Shown: piece by piece, positions 27,360 through 36,896 of the stretch
Layout of the letters: every line of letters begins with the position of its first letter
How positions within the stretch are numbered: position 1 is the first letter of the stretch
Assembly: GCF_004000825.1 (NCBI RefSeq)
Contig: NZ_BILZ01000006.1
Span: 1 to 64,000, forward strand
Direction of reading: 5' to 3'
Length of the DNA stretch: 64,000 nucleotides
From: Paenibacillus kobensis NBRC 15729
Lineage (GTDB): Bacteria; Bacillota; Bacilli; Paenibacillales; Paenibacillaceae
Made by a program: the position numbers and the translations under genes
Notes under the pieces: model-generated
What the model was told of the DNA's origin: nothing
Databases searched by the model: none
What the model saw: the letters and a program-made list of their open reading frames with translations, nothing else

Positions 27360-28274
27360 TCATGTCAGCTCATGTACTGGTTCATCCGCTGAATCCTGCT
27401 TCTCTTTCTTGCGCGCAGGCAAGTTCAGAATGAGGAAGCCGGCGACGAAGATGAACGTGCCGCCTATAATGTAGACCGTAATGGGATCATGGAAAAATAA
27501 ATACGACCACAGAATAGCGAACAAAACGGTGCTGTTGCCCACAATCGCGACAACCATGAATGGAACGCGCTTGATGGCTTCGGCGAACCAGAAGAAACTT
27601 AAGCCCGTAATGACGCCAAGCAGCACGAGTGCTCCCCATGCCCCTGCCGTAACCGGACCGGTAAAGCCATGCGATTGAATCGGTACAGGCACCGACACGA
27701 TTAAGGTACTAACCAGGAAGACCGATAAGTTCATGTTGCCGTTGTCCATCGACTTCAGCAGCATCCGCTGGCTGAGAACGTGAATCGCAGCGCCGATACC
27801 GGCCAGCGTGAACAACAGCGTCGTCAACCCGCTTCCTTCCGCCAGCTTGTCGAGAGGCGTTCCGTTCCATCCGACGACGATGACGCCGGCGACACAGAAC
27901 AGAGCCGCGATCCAGCCGCGTGCCGTAACACGTTCCTTGAACAGCCAACCCGCCGCGAACAGCAGCACAACGGTTTGAACCGGTTGAACGAGAATATTGC
28001 CGTAAGAATAGCCGATCTTCAAAGCGATATTCTCGAATACGTAGTTGGCTGCTTTGCCGAATGCGCCAAGCCAGATCCATTTCATCCCGAAGCGAAGCTG
28101 AAGCTTGCCGTCCCGATACCATAAATATGCGATTAGGCAGACGACTCCGAAGAAAAACCGGCAGAACGAGATAATCGAGCTGTCGACCATGGTCGACGCT
28201 GTTTTGACTAGAACACCTACGAAGCTCCATGCCAACGTCGCCAGCAGGAGCAATACATAACTCAAGTAAGGCAC
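27360..28274 (-). CDS. DMT-superfamily (EamA) transporter
   Basis: 304 residues, ten hydrophobic helices in two EamA repeats (about 5-135 and 150-285). The first repeat begins LLLATLAWSFVGVLVK; the second ends GGTFIFVAGFLILNLP. A Lys/Glu-rich tail follows. The family exports small metabolites, often amino acids. Starts at GTG 28274 directly behind a purine-rich stretch. Downstream of the epimerase gene but separated by its terminator. Confidence 0.85.
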   Translation of the reverse strand: MPYLSYVLLLLATLAWSFVGVLVKTASTMVDSSIISFCRFFFGVVCLIAYLWYRDGKLQLRFGMKWIWLGAFGKAANYVFENIALKIGYSYGNILVQPVQTVVLLFAAGWLFKERVTARGWIAALFCVAGVIVVGWNGTPLDKLAEGSGLTTLLFTLAGIGAAIHVLSQRMLLKSMDNGNMNLSVFLVSTLIVSVPVPIQSHGFTGPVTAGAWGALVLLGVITGLSFFWFAEAIKRVPFMVVAIVGNSTVLFAILWSYLFFHDPITVYIIGGTFIFVAGFLILNLPARKKEKQDSADEPVHELT

Positions 28275-28292
28275 CTTCTTCTCTGATGAATT

Positions 28293-28347
28293 GAAGCAAA
28301 AAGAGGTTGTCCCCTATCGAACTTTCATGAGATCGGGGCAACCTCTT
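28293..28347 (-). terminator. Terminator of the epimerase gene
   Basis: AAGAGGTTG(T)CCCC (28301-28314) pairs with GGGGCAACCTCTT (28335-28347); on the minus strand CTTTTTGCTTC follows. Confidence 0.85.
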
Positions 28348-28359
28348 ACCTTATATAAT

Positions 28360-29223
28360 TTACTTACCGAGCTGCTCGCGCCATTGGTACTTCGGCTTCC
28401 AGCCCAAAAGCTTCATCGCCTTCTCGCTGTTCAAGAGAGCTTCATGTCCTTCGAGCGGCGCGCGGAAGTCAGTCACTTCCGGATAACGCGCAGCCATCAG
28501 CTCGCGGCTAGGAACAGCCATGCTCGTCTCGTCCGAACCGAGGTTCAACGCTACGGAGCCAAGTCCGTCGGTCTCGATCGCTAGACGGCAAGCTTCCGCT
28601 GCGTCGCGCGTATCGATGTAACTCCACAGAATGCGCTCACGTTCTTCGGGATTGTTGATCCACGAAGGAAATTGTGCGTACCATTCCGGCGGAATGACGT
28701 TGCCAAGGCGGAGCGATACGACTTGAATGCCCGTTCTGCGGTGGAACATGTCTGCTGTCGCCTCGTTCACCACTTTGGACAAGCCGTAGCTGTCCTGTGG
28801 CAACTGCGGATGCGCTTCGTCCATCGGCACGTACTGCGGACCGAAAGGATGAACCGCGAAGCAAATACCGTACGACGATTCGCTGGATGCGATAACGGCT
28901 TTCTTAATCCCAAGGCCGGATGCGGCTTCCAGCACGTTATAGGTTGCCATAACGTTGTTGCGGAACGTTACTTCAGGCGGAACCATGCCCGCTCTAGGAA
29001 TGGCCGCCATATGTACAACCGCGTCTGCTCCAGCAAGCGCGCCGTACGTCTGTCCCAAATCCTCGAGGTCAACGATCAGCGTCGGACACAGATGCTCATC
29101 CGGTTGGCGCGTATCGACGTTCAGAACCTCGTAACCATGCTCGACAAAATGTTTGACGATCCAGCGTCCAAGCATCCCGCTGCCGCCGGTTACGACTACC
29201 TTCTTCTTCTTATCGGCCATCAT
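28360..29223 (-). CDS. NAD-dependent epimerase/dehydratase (extended SDR)
   Basis: 287 residues. Rossmann loop VVTGGSGMLGRW near residues 9-20, an NAD-selecting Asp in VLNVDTRQ, VVHMAAIPRAG, and the catalytic YGLSK (SYGLSKVVNE) about 140-150. The C-terminal region, WKPKYQWREQLG, is typical of sugar-nucleotide or related epimerases. The product is not assignable; no sugar pathway genes are adjacent. Start 29223 follows GAGAGGAG; the frame six codons longer has no site. Confidence 0.85.
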   Translation of the reverse strand: MMADKKKKVVVTGGSGMLGRWIVKHFVEHGYEVLNVDTRQPDEHLCPTLIVDLEDLGQTYGALAGADAVVHMAAIPRAGMVPPEVTFRNNVMATYNVLEAASGLGIKKAVIASSESSYGICFAVHPFGPQYVPMDEAHPQLPQDSYGLSKVVNEATADMFHRRTGIQVVSLRLGNVIPPEWYAQFPSWINNPEERERILWSYIDTRDAAEACRLAIETDGLGSVALNLGSDETSMAVPSRELMAARYPEVTDFRAPLEGHEALLNSEKAMKLLGWKPKYQWREQLGK

Positions 29224-29388
29224 CGAAATCTCCTCTCTCAACGTGTCTCATGATGTGTGATTTCTCGACTTCTTGCCCGAACGGAATCCAAGCAAACTTC
29301 TGAACGATATCAAGTATACCGTTCCTCCGGCTATGAAGTCTACACTTTGTTTATTCAATAAACCATAGGTTCTTTCGATATCGTCCGA

Positions 29389-30327
29389 TTAAGCCAAAAT
29401 CGATTCAATGCGCGTCAATACATCTTCGCTAAGCTCGATGCCGGAAGCTTTGGCATTCTCCGTCACCTGCTCCGGACGGCTTGCGCCTACGAGAGCGCTC
29501 GCGATGTTCGGCTGACGCAAAATCCATGCAAGCGCCAAGTTGCCAACGGTAATGCCGAGCTCCGCCGCAATGGTTTCAAGCTGGCGGACTTTGGCGATTT
29601 TCTCATCCGTAACACCGTTGCGCACCCAATCGATCTTCGCAGCCCGACTATCGGACGGGAGGTTCGCGGCAGATGTATATTTACCTGTCAGTAGGCCTTG
29701 CGCCAACGGCGAGAATACGACTTGTCCAATGCCGGAACGTTCACTGAACGGAATAACTTCTTTCTCGATATATCGCTCGAACATATTATAAATCGGCTGG
29801 TTGACGACGATCCGGTCAAGCAAATAACGGTCCGCTACACCGAGCGCCTCCGCCATTTGGGACGCTTGCCATTCACTAACGCCGACATAGAGCACTTTGC
29901 CTTGACGTACGAGATCATCGATCGCGCGAAGCGTCTCGTAGACCGGCGTCTCGGGGTCATGGCGGTGGCAGTAGTAAATATCGACGTAATCATGTCCGAG
30001 CCGCTTCAAGCTCGCGTGTGCTTGCTCCATGACATGCTTGCGGGACAACCCGCGGTCGTTCGGTCCATCGCCCATTGGCCAGAACACCTTCGTCGCAAGC
30101 ACGTACGATTCACGCGGATACGCTTTAAGCGCTTCGCCCATCAGCTCCTCCGCTGCTCCACGCTCGTACATGTTCGCCGTATCGAAGAAGTTAATGCCAA
30201 GCTCATACGCCGTCTTAATCGAGTTAACCGCATGCTCGCGTTCGACGTAGCCCCCGTATGTCATCCAGCTTCCGAGACTGATCTCGCTGACTTTCAAACC
30301 TGTACCGCCCAATTTACGATATTTCAT
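29389..30327 (-). CDS. Aldo/keto reductase (potassium-channel beta-subunit-like)
   Basis: 312 residues, TIM-barrel AKR. MKYRKLGGTGLKVSEISLGSW opens the family; the catalytic Asp/Tyr pair is in FFDTANMYERG, the Lys in LATKVFW and the His in YYCHRHDP. The C-terminal NADPH-binding GASRPEQV is present. The YYCHRHDP and WMTYGG variants are those of the Kv-beta/YghZ subgroup. ATG is preceded by GGGAGGA. Substrate unknown, probably aldehydes such as methylglyoxal. Confidence 0.9.
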   Translation of the reverse strand: MKYRKLGGTGLKVSEISLGSWMTYGGYVEREHAVNSIKTAYELGINFFDTANMYERGAAEELMGEALKAYPRESYVLATKVFWPMGDGPNDRGLSRKHVMEQAHASLKRLGHDYVDIYYCHRHDPETPVYETLRAIDDLVRQGKVLYVGVSEWQASQMAEALGVADRYLLDRIVVNQPIYNMFERYIEKEVIPFSERSGIGQVVFSPLAQGLLTGKYTSAANLPSDSRAAKIDWVRNGVTDEKIAKVRQLETIAAELGITVGNLALAWILRQPNIASALVGASRPEQVTENAKASGIELSEDVLTRIESILA

Positions 30328-30531
30328 ATCCCAAATCCTCCCTAGTCGGATAACGTGTGTATTGTAACCGTGAACACGCTTTTCATTCTAGAATAGTTTG
30401 CACCTTAAGTGAAGACGTGAAAAGTTGTTCATTATGTTATACCGAGTTTACCTACTATACTTAATGATAGTGAATAATCTTGCTATTTATTTGAATCGCA
30501 GTGCTTCATTTCCTCCGAATAATTCACAACG

Positions 30532-32265
30532 CTACACTCCAGCAGAAAGGTCATTGCGAAGGGCAGAAAACCGAGCGACTGCCTCCTCGATCGCGATCGT
30601 CTCCTTATTGCCGCTGCGGCGTTCCACCCACTCCACTTTCCCGGCTTCCGCGTCCTTGCCGACGACGATTCTCACCGGAATGCCGATCAAATCCGCGTCC
30701 TTGAACTTTACGCCCGGACGCTCGTCGCGGTCGTCGAATAACACCTCGATGCCGCGGCTGCGCAGACCGCTGTATAGCTCCTCTGCCGTTTGCTGCTGGA
30801 CTTCGTCCTTCGTTGAAACTAGAACAAGGTGCGCTTGATAAGGCGCGATCGAAGCCGGCCAGATGATGCCGTTGCCATCGTGATGCTGCTCGAGAATTGC
30901 CGACATAATGCGCGATACACCAATGCCGTAACACCCCATAATCATCGTCTGGCTGCGGCCAGATGCGTCCAAGTACGAGGCGTTCAGCTTCTCGCTGTAT
31001 TTGGTGCCAAGCTTGAACACATGCCCCACTTCAATGCCGCGGAAAAACTTCAGCTTGCCTTCGCTGCAACGCGGGCAGCCGTCTCCTTCTGCCGCATTCC
31101 GGTAATCGCCCACTCGCGTCAGGTCAAGATCACGCTGCGGGTTCAAATGACGGTAGTGGTGATCGGCTTCATTGGCGCCGGCGATGCCGGCAGCCATGCG
31201 GGCGACTTCACGGTCAATCAGCACCGGCAGCGATAAGCCGTACGGTCCGACAAAGCCGACCGGAACGCCTGTTAAGCGGGCAACCGTCTCGCTGTCTGCA
31301 ATCGCAATATTCTCTGCGCCAAGCGCATTTTTTACTTTAATTTCATTAATCTCATGGTCACCTCTAACGACGACCGCTACCGCCTGCTCGTCCGCCATGA
31401 AGACGACTGTCTTCATAATGTCAGTTGCCGGCACACAGAGCGACTGCACGAGTTGCTCGATCGTCCGGACGTCAGGCGTATATACTTTCTCAATCGAAGC
31501 TTCTGTAGAAGAGGCTGTGTCGGCTCCATGCTCTTCGATCTTCTCCGATGACTCCGCCTTCTCTAAATTTGCCGCATATTGGCAGCAATCGCATGCCGCA
31601 ATCGTATCTTCGCCGATTTCGGCCAGCGCCATAAATTCATGCGTTCCGCCTTCTCCGCCGATGGCTCCCGCATCGGCTTCAACCGCGCGAAAAGCCAATC
31701 CGCAGCGTTGAAAAATCCGGTGATAAGCGTCATACATCCGCTTATAGCTGCGGTCAAGCCCTTCCCAATCGGCATCGAATGAATAGGCATCCTTCATCAG
31801 AAACTCCCTGCCGCGAAGCAGGCCGAAGCGTGGACGGCGCTCATCACGGAATTTCGTTTGAATCTGATACAGCGTCACCGGCAGCTTCCGGTACGAGCTG
31901 ATCTCGCCGCGGACAAGCGTCGTAATGACTTCCTCATGGGTCGGCCCAAGCGCAAATTCCCGTTCATGACGGTCTTGCAGACGCATAAGCTCAGGACCGT
32001 AAACGCCATAGCGGCCGGACTCCTTCCATAATTCCGCCGGCTGCAAGGTTGGCATTAGAACTTCTTGCGCATCAGCCGCATCCATTTCTTCTCGTACGAT
32101 CTGCTCAATCTTACGCAGTACGCGCCGCCCGAGCGGCAAGTACGTATAAATGCCTGCCGCCAACTGCCGGATATAACCGGCACGCAGCATAAGCTGGTGG
32201 CTCGCAACTTCAGCATCAGCCGGACTTTCTCTTAACGTGGAAGAAGCTAATTGGGATTGCCGCAT
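30532..32265 (-). CDS. proS: Prolyl-tRNA synthetase (bacterial type)
   Basis: 577 residues, class II. Motif 1 region LPLGRRVLRKIEQIVREEMD; motif 2 TKFRDERRPRFGLLRGREFLMKDAYSF; the YbaK-like editing insertion (about 230-380) with PVGFVGPYGLSL; motif 3 MGCYGIGVSRIMSAI; and an anticodon-binding C-domain. Charges tRNA-Pro. The start 32265 is set by AAGGAGAG; a longer frame to 32322 runs into the T-box terminator. Expression is controlled by the T-box leader immediately upstream. Confidence 0.96.
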   Translation of the reverse strand: MRQSQLASSTLRESPADAEVASHQLMLRAGYIRQLAAGIYTYLPLGRRVLRKIEQIVREEMDAADAQEVLMPTLQPAELWKESGRYGVYGPELMRLQDRHEREFALGPTHEEVITTLVRGEISSYRKLPVTLYQIQTKFRDERRPRFGLLRGREFLMKDAYSFDADWEGLDRSYKRMYDAYHRIFQRCGLAFRAVEADAGAIGGEGGTHEFMALAEIGEDTIAACDCCQYAANLEKAESSEKIEEHGADTASSTEASIEKVYTPDVRTIEQLVQSLCVPATDIMKTVVFMADEQAVAVVVRGDHEINEIKVKNALGAENIAIADSETVARLTGVPVGFVGPYGLSLPVLIDREVARMAAGIAGANEADHHYRHLNPQRDLDLTRVGDYRNAAEGDGCPRCSEGKLKFFRGIEVGHVFKLGTKYSEKLNASYLDASGRSQTMIMGCYGIGVSRIMSAILEQHHDGNGIIWPASIAPYQAHLVLVSTKDEVQQQTAEELYSGLRSRGIEVLFDDRDERPGVKFKDADLIGIPVRIVVGKDAEAGKVEWVERRSGNKETIAIEEAVARFSALRNDLSAGV

Positions 32266-32310
32266 GATTGACACTCTCCTTAGTCGATTGAATAATAATC
32301 GCTTATAAAC

Positions 32311-32565
32311 ACAAAAAGACACATTCGTCAGGGACGAATGTGCCGTGGTACCACCCTAGTTATGGCCTTATGCCTGTCCGCGAGGACAGATGAAGGCGTC
32401 TCGAACGAATAACGGCTAACGCCGGCGGAAGAAGAGCAAAGTTTCTCCGCAGCTCACAAGGTAGGTAAAGCTCGGACCGGTGCGAGAAACCTTGCAGCCT
32501 TCGGGTTTCTTCTCTGTACGGCGGTTGCCCAAGCCTATTGGCCTTGATCATCGCTATTGAACTAT
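32311..32565 (-). promoter_or_regulatory. T-box leader of proS
   Basis: The minus strand carries the T-box bulge sequence GGGTGGTACCACGG (32356-32343) and a terminator stem CACATTCGTC...GACGAATGTG followed by TCTTTTTGTG. Upstream is a stem I with AGAGA, the conserved GGCTGCAAGG distal loop, and a CCT proline triplet at 32465-32463 (TTTACCTACC) in the expected specifier position. Uncharged tRNA-Pro would pair with CCT and the bulge to allow read-through into proS. Confidence 0.9.
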
Positions 32566-32609
32566 ATGAATTTCCACCATTCTACATGGCCGCAATGAAC
32601 CCGTCAAGC

Positions 32610-33551
32610 TTATCGTACAGCGCCCAGCAGCCGCTTCTTGTCCAATGTCGACTTAATGTCCTTCACCATTTGAATCGAAGCCTCGATCTCCACTTTGCGC
32701 GTCGAGACGCTTTCGATGCTGCAGCCGACCGGAATGCCTTTCTCCAGACCGAATTCCAACAGCTCTTCAAATATTTTGTGCGTGAGCTGGATAGACTTGT
32801 CCAACACGTCCGATGAATATTTCAACTCGTTCTCGAGCCACTTCGGAATGCTGATGCCGAGCCACTTCATAAATTCCAATGTTTTCGTCGAGCCGCAAGG
32901 CGCAATGTTGAACAGAATCGGCACCATCTCCAGCTCTTCCTGCTGGCAATAATGATAGTAATCGGACAGGAAGTTTTTCGAAGCTTCTACATTGTACGTC
33001 GCTTGAGAAACGAAGAAGTCGCATCCCTGCTTCATTTTCTCAACAACGCGCAGATGCTCGTCATTCTTCTTCATATGCCGTTCTGGAATAATGACGCCGC
33101 CGAAAGTCAAATTACTGCTATGCTGCTTGCTGATCCGATACGCGTCGTTGAGCGAAAGTTGAACCTCTTGTTGACTGGAAGAAGCGCCAACGAAGACGGA
33201 ATAGCGCTGATCGATCGTATTCTTATTCAGCCATCTCTTCAATTCTGCTTCCGAATATTTGCCCACACAACGGTAGATGATCTTCGGTATATCGAGTTCA
33301 TGAAGATACTCTTTGCTGTATGTCTCTGGGTCAAGCGATTTCATGTAAGGGAATGGACGCTCCGTATCGATCCGGTCGGATTCCTCCTGTACGTCGTACA
33401 GAATCAATGCATCGATGTCCAAACCTTTCAACCGTTCGATTTGCTTCTGTGATATTTCGGTTATTTTCTCCGGCGTATGCGTTTCCTTCGGAGGCGTCAT
33501 ACCGTATGTGATGATACCCATCTGTTTATTTAAAATCGATTGTTTTAGCAC
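32610..33551 (-). CDS. Methylenetetrahydrofolate reductase-like protein
   Basis: 313 residues in the MTHFR flavoprotein barrel family. The signature segments are ITYGMTPPKETHTPEKITEI near the N-terminus, DALILYDVQEESDR, GGVIIPERH, GCDFFVSQATYNVE and VPILFNIAPCGSTKTLEFMKWLGISIPKWLE. It would reduce 5,10-methylene-THF to 5-methyl-THF or a related one-carbon reaction. Sequence features are divergent from MetF, so a specialised member is likely. The start is GTG 33551 behind GAGGATG. Not in a methionine operon here. Confidence 0.8.
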   Translation of the reverse strand: MLKQSILNKQMGIITYGMTPPKETHTPEKITEISQKQIERLKGLDIDALILYDVQEESDRIDTERPFPYMKSLDPETYSKEYLHELDIPKIIYRCVGKYSEAELKRWLNKNTIDQRYSVFVGASSSQQEVQLSLNDAYRISKQHSSNLTFGGVIIPERHMKKNDEHLRVVEKMKQGCDFFVSQATYNVEASKNFLSDYYHYCQQEELEMVPILFNIAPCGSTKTLEFMKWLGISIPKWLENELKYSSDVLDKSIQLTHKIFEELLEFGLEKGIPVGCSIESVSTRKVEIEASIQMVKDIKSTLDKKRLLGAVR

Positions 33552-33683
33552 GTGATCACATCCTCGAGTACGAATTGCGCAATAACAAACGCGATAATTA
33601 GCTGATCTTATATTCGCATATTTTGCGGTGAATCGCCATACTTTCGAGGAATTTGATTTATAATTATTTCTTATTCCTCATAT

Positions 33684-35900
33684 TTATTCATATAATGGAC
33701 TCATGTCTTCATTTAAATACCGGTACTCGTATACGTCCCGCGCCTTGAATCCTTTCGCTCTTGTTGGCCTTACGCTAGAACCCTCCGGCACAACGAATGC
33801 ATATTCACAATCTTCTACTTCCTCTAGGAACCTGGCTTTCACGATATCATCCTCCATATCGTCGGCCCATCCGAACAGCTTCCGAATCGTTGAAACAGCG
33901 TCCTTGCGTTCCGCAAGAAACTTCTTGGCAGCTTCGCTCCGCCATGATGCCGTCATTTGATCCGAGCCTGCATACTTCACATTCTTGAGCTCTTTCGTCT
34001 CCGCGACCGAAACCTCGATGATCCATAGCTTGCCTGTATTTGGGTCTACACCGAAAATATCGATTCCGTTGCCCGAGTTGTTGAATTGTCCTGGTGCCGT
34101 ATTCATCTGCGGCAGCGTGCGGCCTTCAACGTTCTCGATTTGCCCAAGCCCGCCATCTTTCTTGAGTGCGCCTCGAATCGACTCTTCGAACCTCTCGGGG
34201 TCCATCTTCGGCCGGCCCGGGCTGCCATATCCAAGCGGAGGGCCGTCTTTACCTGATCCCCCTCCTGATCCTTTACCGGATCCTTTGCCTGTACCTTTGC
34301 CGGATCCTTTACCTGAACCCCCTACAGTCCCTTTGGCCGAACTTCCTTTCATACCGCGCTTTTCCAGTACACCGGACTTCGGCGCCGGCGAATCCGGAAT
34401 GGGCATATAGCCATGTTCGGTCATGCCTTGAGGCGGGAATAAAGCATCCGCCGCTTTCTGGATCGCGTTATCAGCTGCTTCCGTTGCCTCATTGACCAAC
34501 TTCGCGCCAGCTTGCTTCGCTTCCTTATAAGCCTCTTCGAACCTTTGCGCGAGTATGGCCGCTTCGTCTTTAATTCGTCTAATCTTGTCGAGCTGTCTTT
34601 CTACCAATTGTCCCTCTTCTGCAAGAGTCACCATTTTGGAACTGAGCGATTTGAGCGTGCCGCCCAATGTTTTCAGAACCCCAACCGACCCTCGGGTAAT
34701 GCCATATATCGCGATAATCGAGTTTATGCGATCGTTGACCTCAAGAAATTTGCGTCCATCATCGCCTAACTCGTCGATAATAAACCCGCGGTTTTCTTGG
34801 ATAAGCGATGAAAGAGTACCTGCCACCGTTGCGATACGGTCCGCCCACAACAACGCTCTTGCTCCCCATGTCGCTTCTGCGCCGAGCACTACCCCTTCGC
34901 CGGCCCCTAACGTTAAGCCGAGACCGAAAGCCTCCGTCATCTTCTCTGCGACCCTCGTGTTCGTCTCATTGTGAAGTCTTACCAGAAATAAGGCCGGTTT
35001 ATAAACGACGGGCGACGCTTTCCCTTCATCATACATCCGCACGCCGATCATTTCATTCTCCGGGAGCTCGATCCCGTCTACAAATACCGCGGTAGGAAGC
35101 GTCTTTCTTTCGGATTGATAATCGCTGTTACCCAAAGCATCAATCGTTAATCTTATATATATTTTTCCGCCCTCCCGGCGCTCCGCTCTATCGATGGTAG
35201 CGGATTTCGTGAACCCCGGCAGCATGAGCGGAAACACTTTCAAGTCGTCTCTCCCTATTTCATCTGGACTAACAAGCTGCGCTTTCGCCGTCATAATCCG
35301 TTCTGACTGCTCCTTCTCGTCATCGCCCAAATGACCATCGGTCAGCTCGTCGTACAACCGGTCAAGCAGCCGCCGTCCCGGCTCTTCTTGTACAATCTGT
35401 TCCAACAAATCATCCGGGCAGCTGGTAATAAGAGCCACCGACACATCGTCCCGATCGGTTGAATCGAGAGCATCAAGCGTCTGCTGCACAAAATCGAATT
35501 TTCCTTTCTTCACCATATCGAGCAGTGCGGCACCTAACGCTTCTTCGTCGAGATTCCCTATCGACTTATACTGCTCAATCAGGTCTTCCGGTTTTCCGGG
35601 GTTGTATGTTTTGTTGCTTTCCATTTGCTGCTTCAGGGAATCCGTAACCTTCTTATTGCCTAGGTTCTGTTGCTGCCTGCGCAGCTCTTCCGCCGTTGGA
35701 GGACCGGCAAACATAGAGCTTTGCAAGCTTGAATATGGGGATTGGCTTGACGCGGGCTCCGGTGTATAAGAGCTGTAGTTCGTTCCAGCCCCGTCCGAAC
35801 TAGACGAACCGCTATCACTAACGTTGGATTGATTCGCATAGGAAGAATAATTCGGTTCCGACTTCGATGGCTGTTCTGAAACTAATTTCTCGTCTCCCAT
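33684..35900 (-). CDS. Large polymorphic-toxin-like protein with PD-(D/E)XK-like C-terminal domain
   Basis: 738 residues. Layout: Ser/Tyr-rich disordered head (about 1-75); acidic helical domain (about 90-200) with GRRLLDRLYDELTDGHLGDDEKEQ; beta-rich part; a hydrophobic/helical stretch (about 320-450) with GLGLTLGAGEGVVLGA and IQENRGFIIDELG; a coiled region; Gly/Lys/Ser repeat linker (about 520-560); and C-terminal domain 563-738. The latter has GNGIDIFGV (Asp614) and WIIEVSV (Glu629), resembling a restriction-nuclease-like D...E core with V replacing the usual second acidic/K position. The middle resembles effectors linked to extracellular contractile injection systems. No signal peptide. 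Start 35900 follows AAAGGTG. Function is inferred; no immunity gene is adjacent. Confidence 0.6.
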   Translation of the reverse strand: MGDEKLVSEQPSKSEPNYSSYANQSNVSDSGSSSSDGAGTNYSSYTPEPASSQSPYSSLQSSMFAGPPTAEELRRQQQNLGNKKVTDSLKQQMESNKTYNPGKPEDLIEQYKSIGNLDEEALGAALLDMVKKGKFDFVQQTLDALDSTDRDDVSVALITSCPDDLLEQIVQEEPGRRLLDRLYDELTDGHLGDDEKEQSERIMTAKAQLVSPDEIGRDDLKVFPLMLPGFTKSATIDRAERREGGKIYIRLTIDALGNSDYQSERKTLPTAVFVDGIELPENEMIGVRMYDEGKASPVVYKPALFLVRLHNETNTRVAEKMTEAFGLGLTLGAGEGVVLGAEATWGARALLWADRIATVAGTLSSLIQENRGFIIDELGDDGRKFLEVNDRINSIIAIYGITRGSVGVLKTLGGTLKSLSSKMVTLAEEGQLVERQLDKIRRIKDEAAILAQRFEEAYKEAKQAGAKLVNEATEAADNAIQKAADALFPPQGMTEHGYMPIPDSPAPKSGVLEKRGMKGSSAKGTVGGSGKGSGKGTGKGSGKGSGGGSGKDGPPLGYGSPGRPKMDPERFEESIRGALKKDGGLGQIENVEGRTLPQMNTAPGQFNNSGNGIDIFGVDPNTGKLWIIEVSVAETKELKNVKYAGSDQMTASWRSEAAKKFLAERKDAVSTIRKLFGWADDMEDDIVKARFLEEVEDCEYAFVVPEGSSVRPTRAKGFKARDVYEYRYLNEDMSPLYE

Positions 35901-35942
35901 AACGTTCACACCTTTTCTCGAACGAATACCTGCCGACAAATA

Positions 35943-35979
35943 AACGCCTTGCACTTCGAAACTCTAGGTGCAAGGCGTT
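35943..35979 (-). terminator. Hairpin upstream of the toxin-like gene
   Basis: AACGCCTTGCAC (35943-35954) and GTGCAAGGCGTT (35968-35979) form a perfect 12-pair stem. On the minus strand a T-rich GTTTATTTG follows. It lies about 45 bases before the toxin start and after yeeI's own terminator, so it may be an attenuator or a second terminator. Confidence 0.55.
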
Positions 35980-36040
35980 CTTATGTCTTTATTCAGCTTC
36001 AATATAAGTTCGTGTTCGAACTACCGATTCCTCTATACCT

Positions 36041-36074
36041 ATAGAAAAACGGCTGCTGTATGTACAGCAGCCGT
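36041..36074 (-). terminator. Terminator of yeeI
   Basis: ACGGCTGCTGTA (36049-36060) and TACAGCAGCCGT (36063-36074) form a 12-pair stem with a two-base gap, so the innermost pairs open as the loop. TTTTTCTATAG follows on the minus strand. Confidence 0.88.
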
Positions 36075-36081
36075 CTGCAGC

Positions 36082-36801
36082 CTACTCCAATTCTACGTTG
36101 TGGTACACTTGCTGAACATCCTCGAGATCCTCAAGAGCGTCGATCAGCTTCTCGAACGAAGCTGCCGCAGCATCGTCCGGCAAGGAGACATAGTTTTGCG
36201 CAAGCATCGTAATCTCTGCAACGACAAACTCGGTTACGCCTGCATCCTTCAACGCTTGCTGAACCGCGTTGAATTGATCCGGCGCAGCGTAGATCATAAT
36301 CGTCTCATCTTCTTCCTCGATGTCGCGTACGTCTACGTCGGCTTCCAGCATTACTTCCATGATTTCGTCAAGCGACTTGCCTTCAACGCCGAAAACAGCC
36401 GTTGGATCGAACATATAAGATACCGATCCGCTGACGCCCATGTTGCCGCCGCTCTTGTTGAATGCGGAGCGAACGTTCGGCGCCGTACGGTTAACATTAT
36501 TCGTAAGCGCGTCGACGATAATCATCGAACCGCCGGGACCGAAGCCCTCATAACGAAGCTCCTCGTAGTTCTCATCGGAGCTGCCTTTCGCTTTCTCGAT
36601 CGCACGGTCGATAATGGCCTTCGGAACGTTATACGTTTTGGCACGCTCAAGTACGAATTTCAAAGCGCTGTTCGATTCCGGATTCGGCTCGCCCTTCTTC
36701 GCGGCTACGTAAATCTCGAGACCGAATTTAGCGTAAACTTTACTTGTGTTAGCGTCTTTCGAAGCTTTCTTCTCTTTAATATTGTTCCACTTACGACCCA
36801 T
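36082..36801 (-). CDS. yeeI: YebC/PmpR-family (TACO1-like) protein, YeeI type
   Basis: 239 residues, full length. [27 protein letters not shown] is the characteristic start of the YeeI/YeeN branch, in contrast to MAGHSKW of YebC/Yrb[25 protein letters not shown] and [14 protein letters not shown] are the family core; it ends with [15 protein letters not shown]. Family members act either as transcription factors or in relief of ribosome stalling at proline-rich stretches. Single-gene unit with a strong terminator. Confidence 0.93.
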   Translation of the reverse strand: MGRKWNNIKEKKASKDANTSKVYAKFGLEIYVAAKKGEPNPESNSALKFVLERAKTYNVPKAIIDRAIEKAKGSSDENYEELRYEGFGPGGSMIIVDALTNNVNRTAPNVRSAFNKSGGNMGVSGSVSYMFDPTAVFGVEGKSLDEIMEVMLEADVDVRDIEEEDETIMIYAAPDQFNAVQQALKDAGVTEFVVAEITMLAQNYVSLPDDAAAASFEKLIDALEDLEDVQQVYHNVELE

Positions 36802-36896
36802 GATGCGCCTACTTTCTAAATTAATCTATATACGTATATTATAACGACTTTCCGCCGTGTTGGACAACTGTTAGCTTCTTATTACGTAATATGCTG

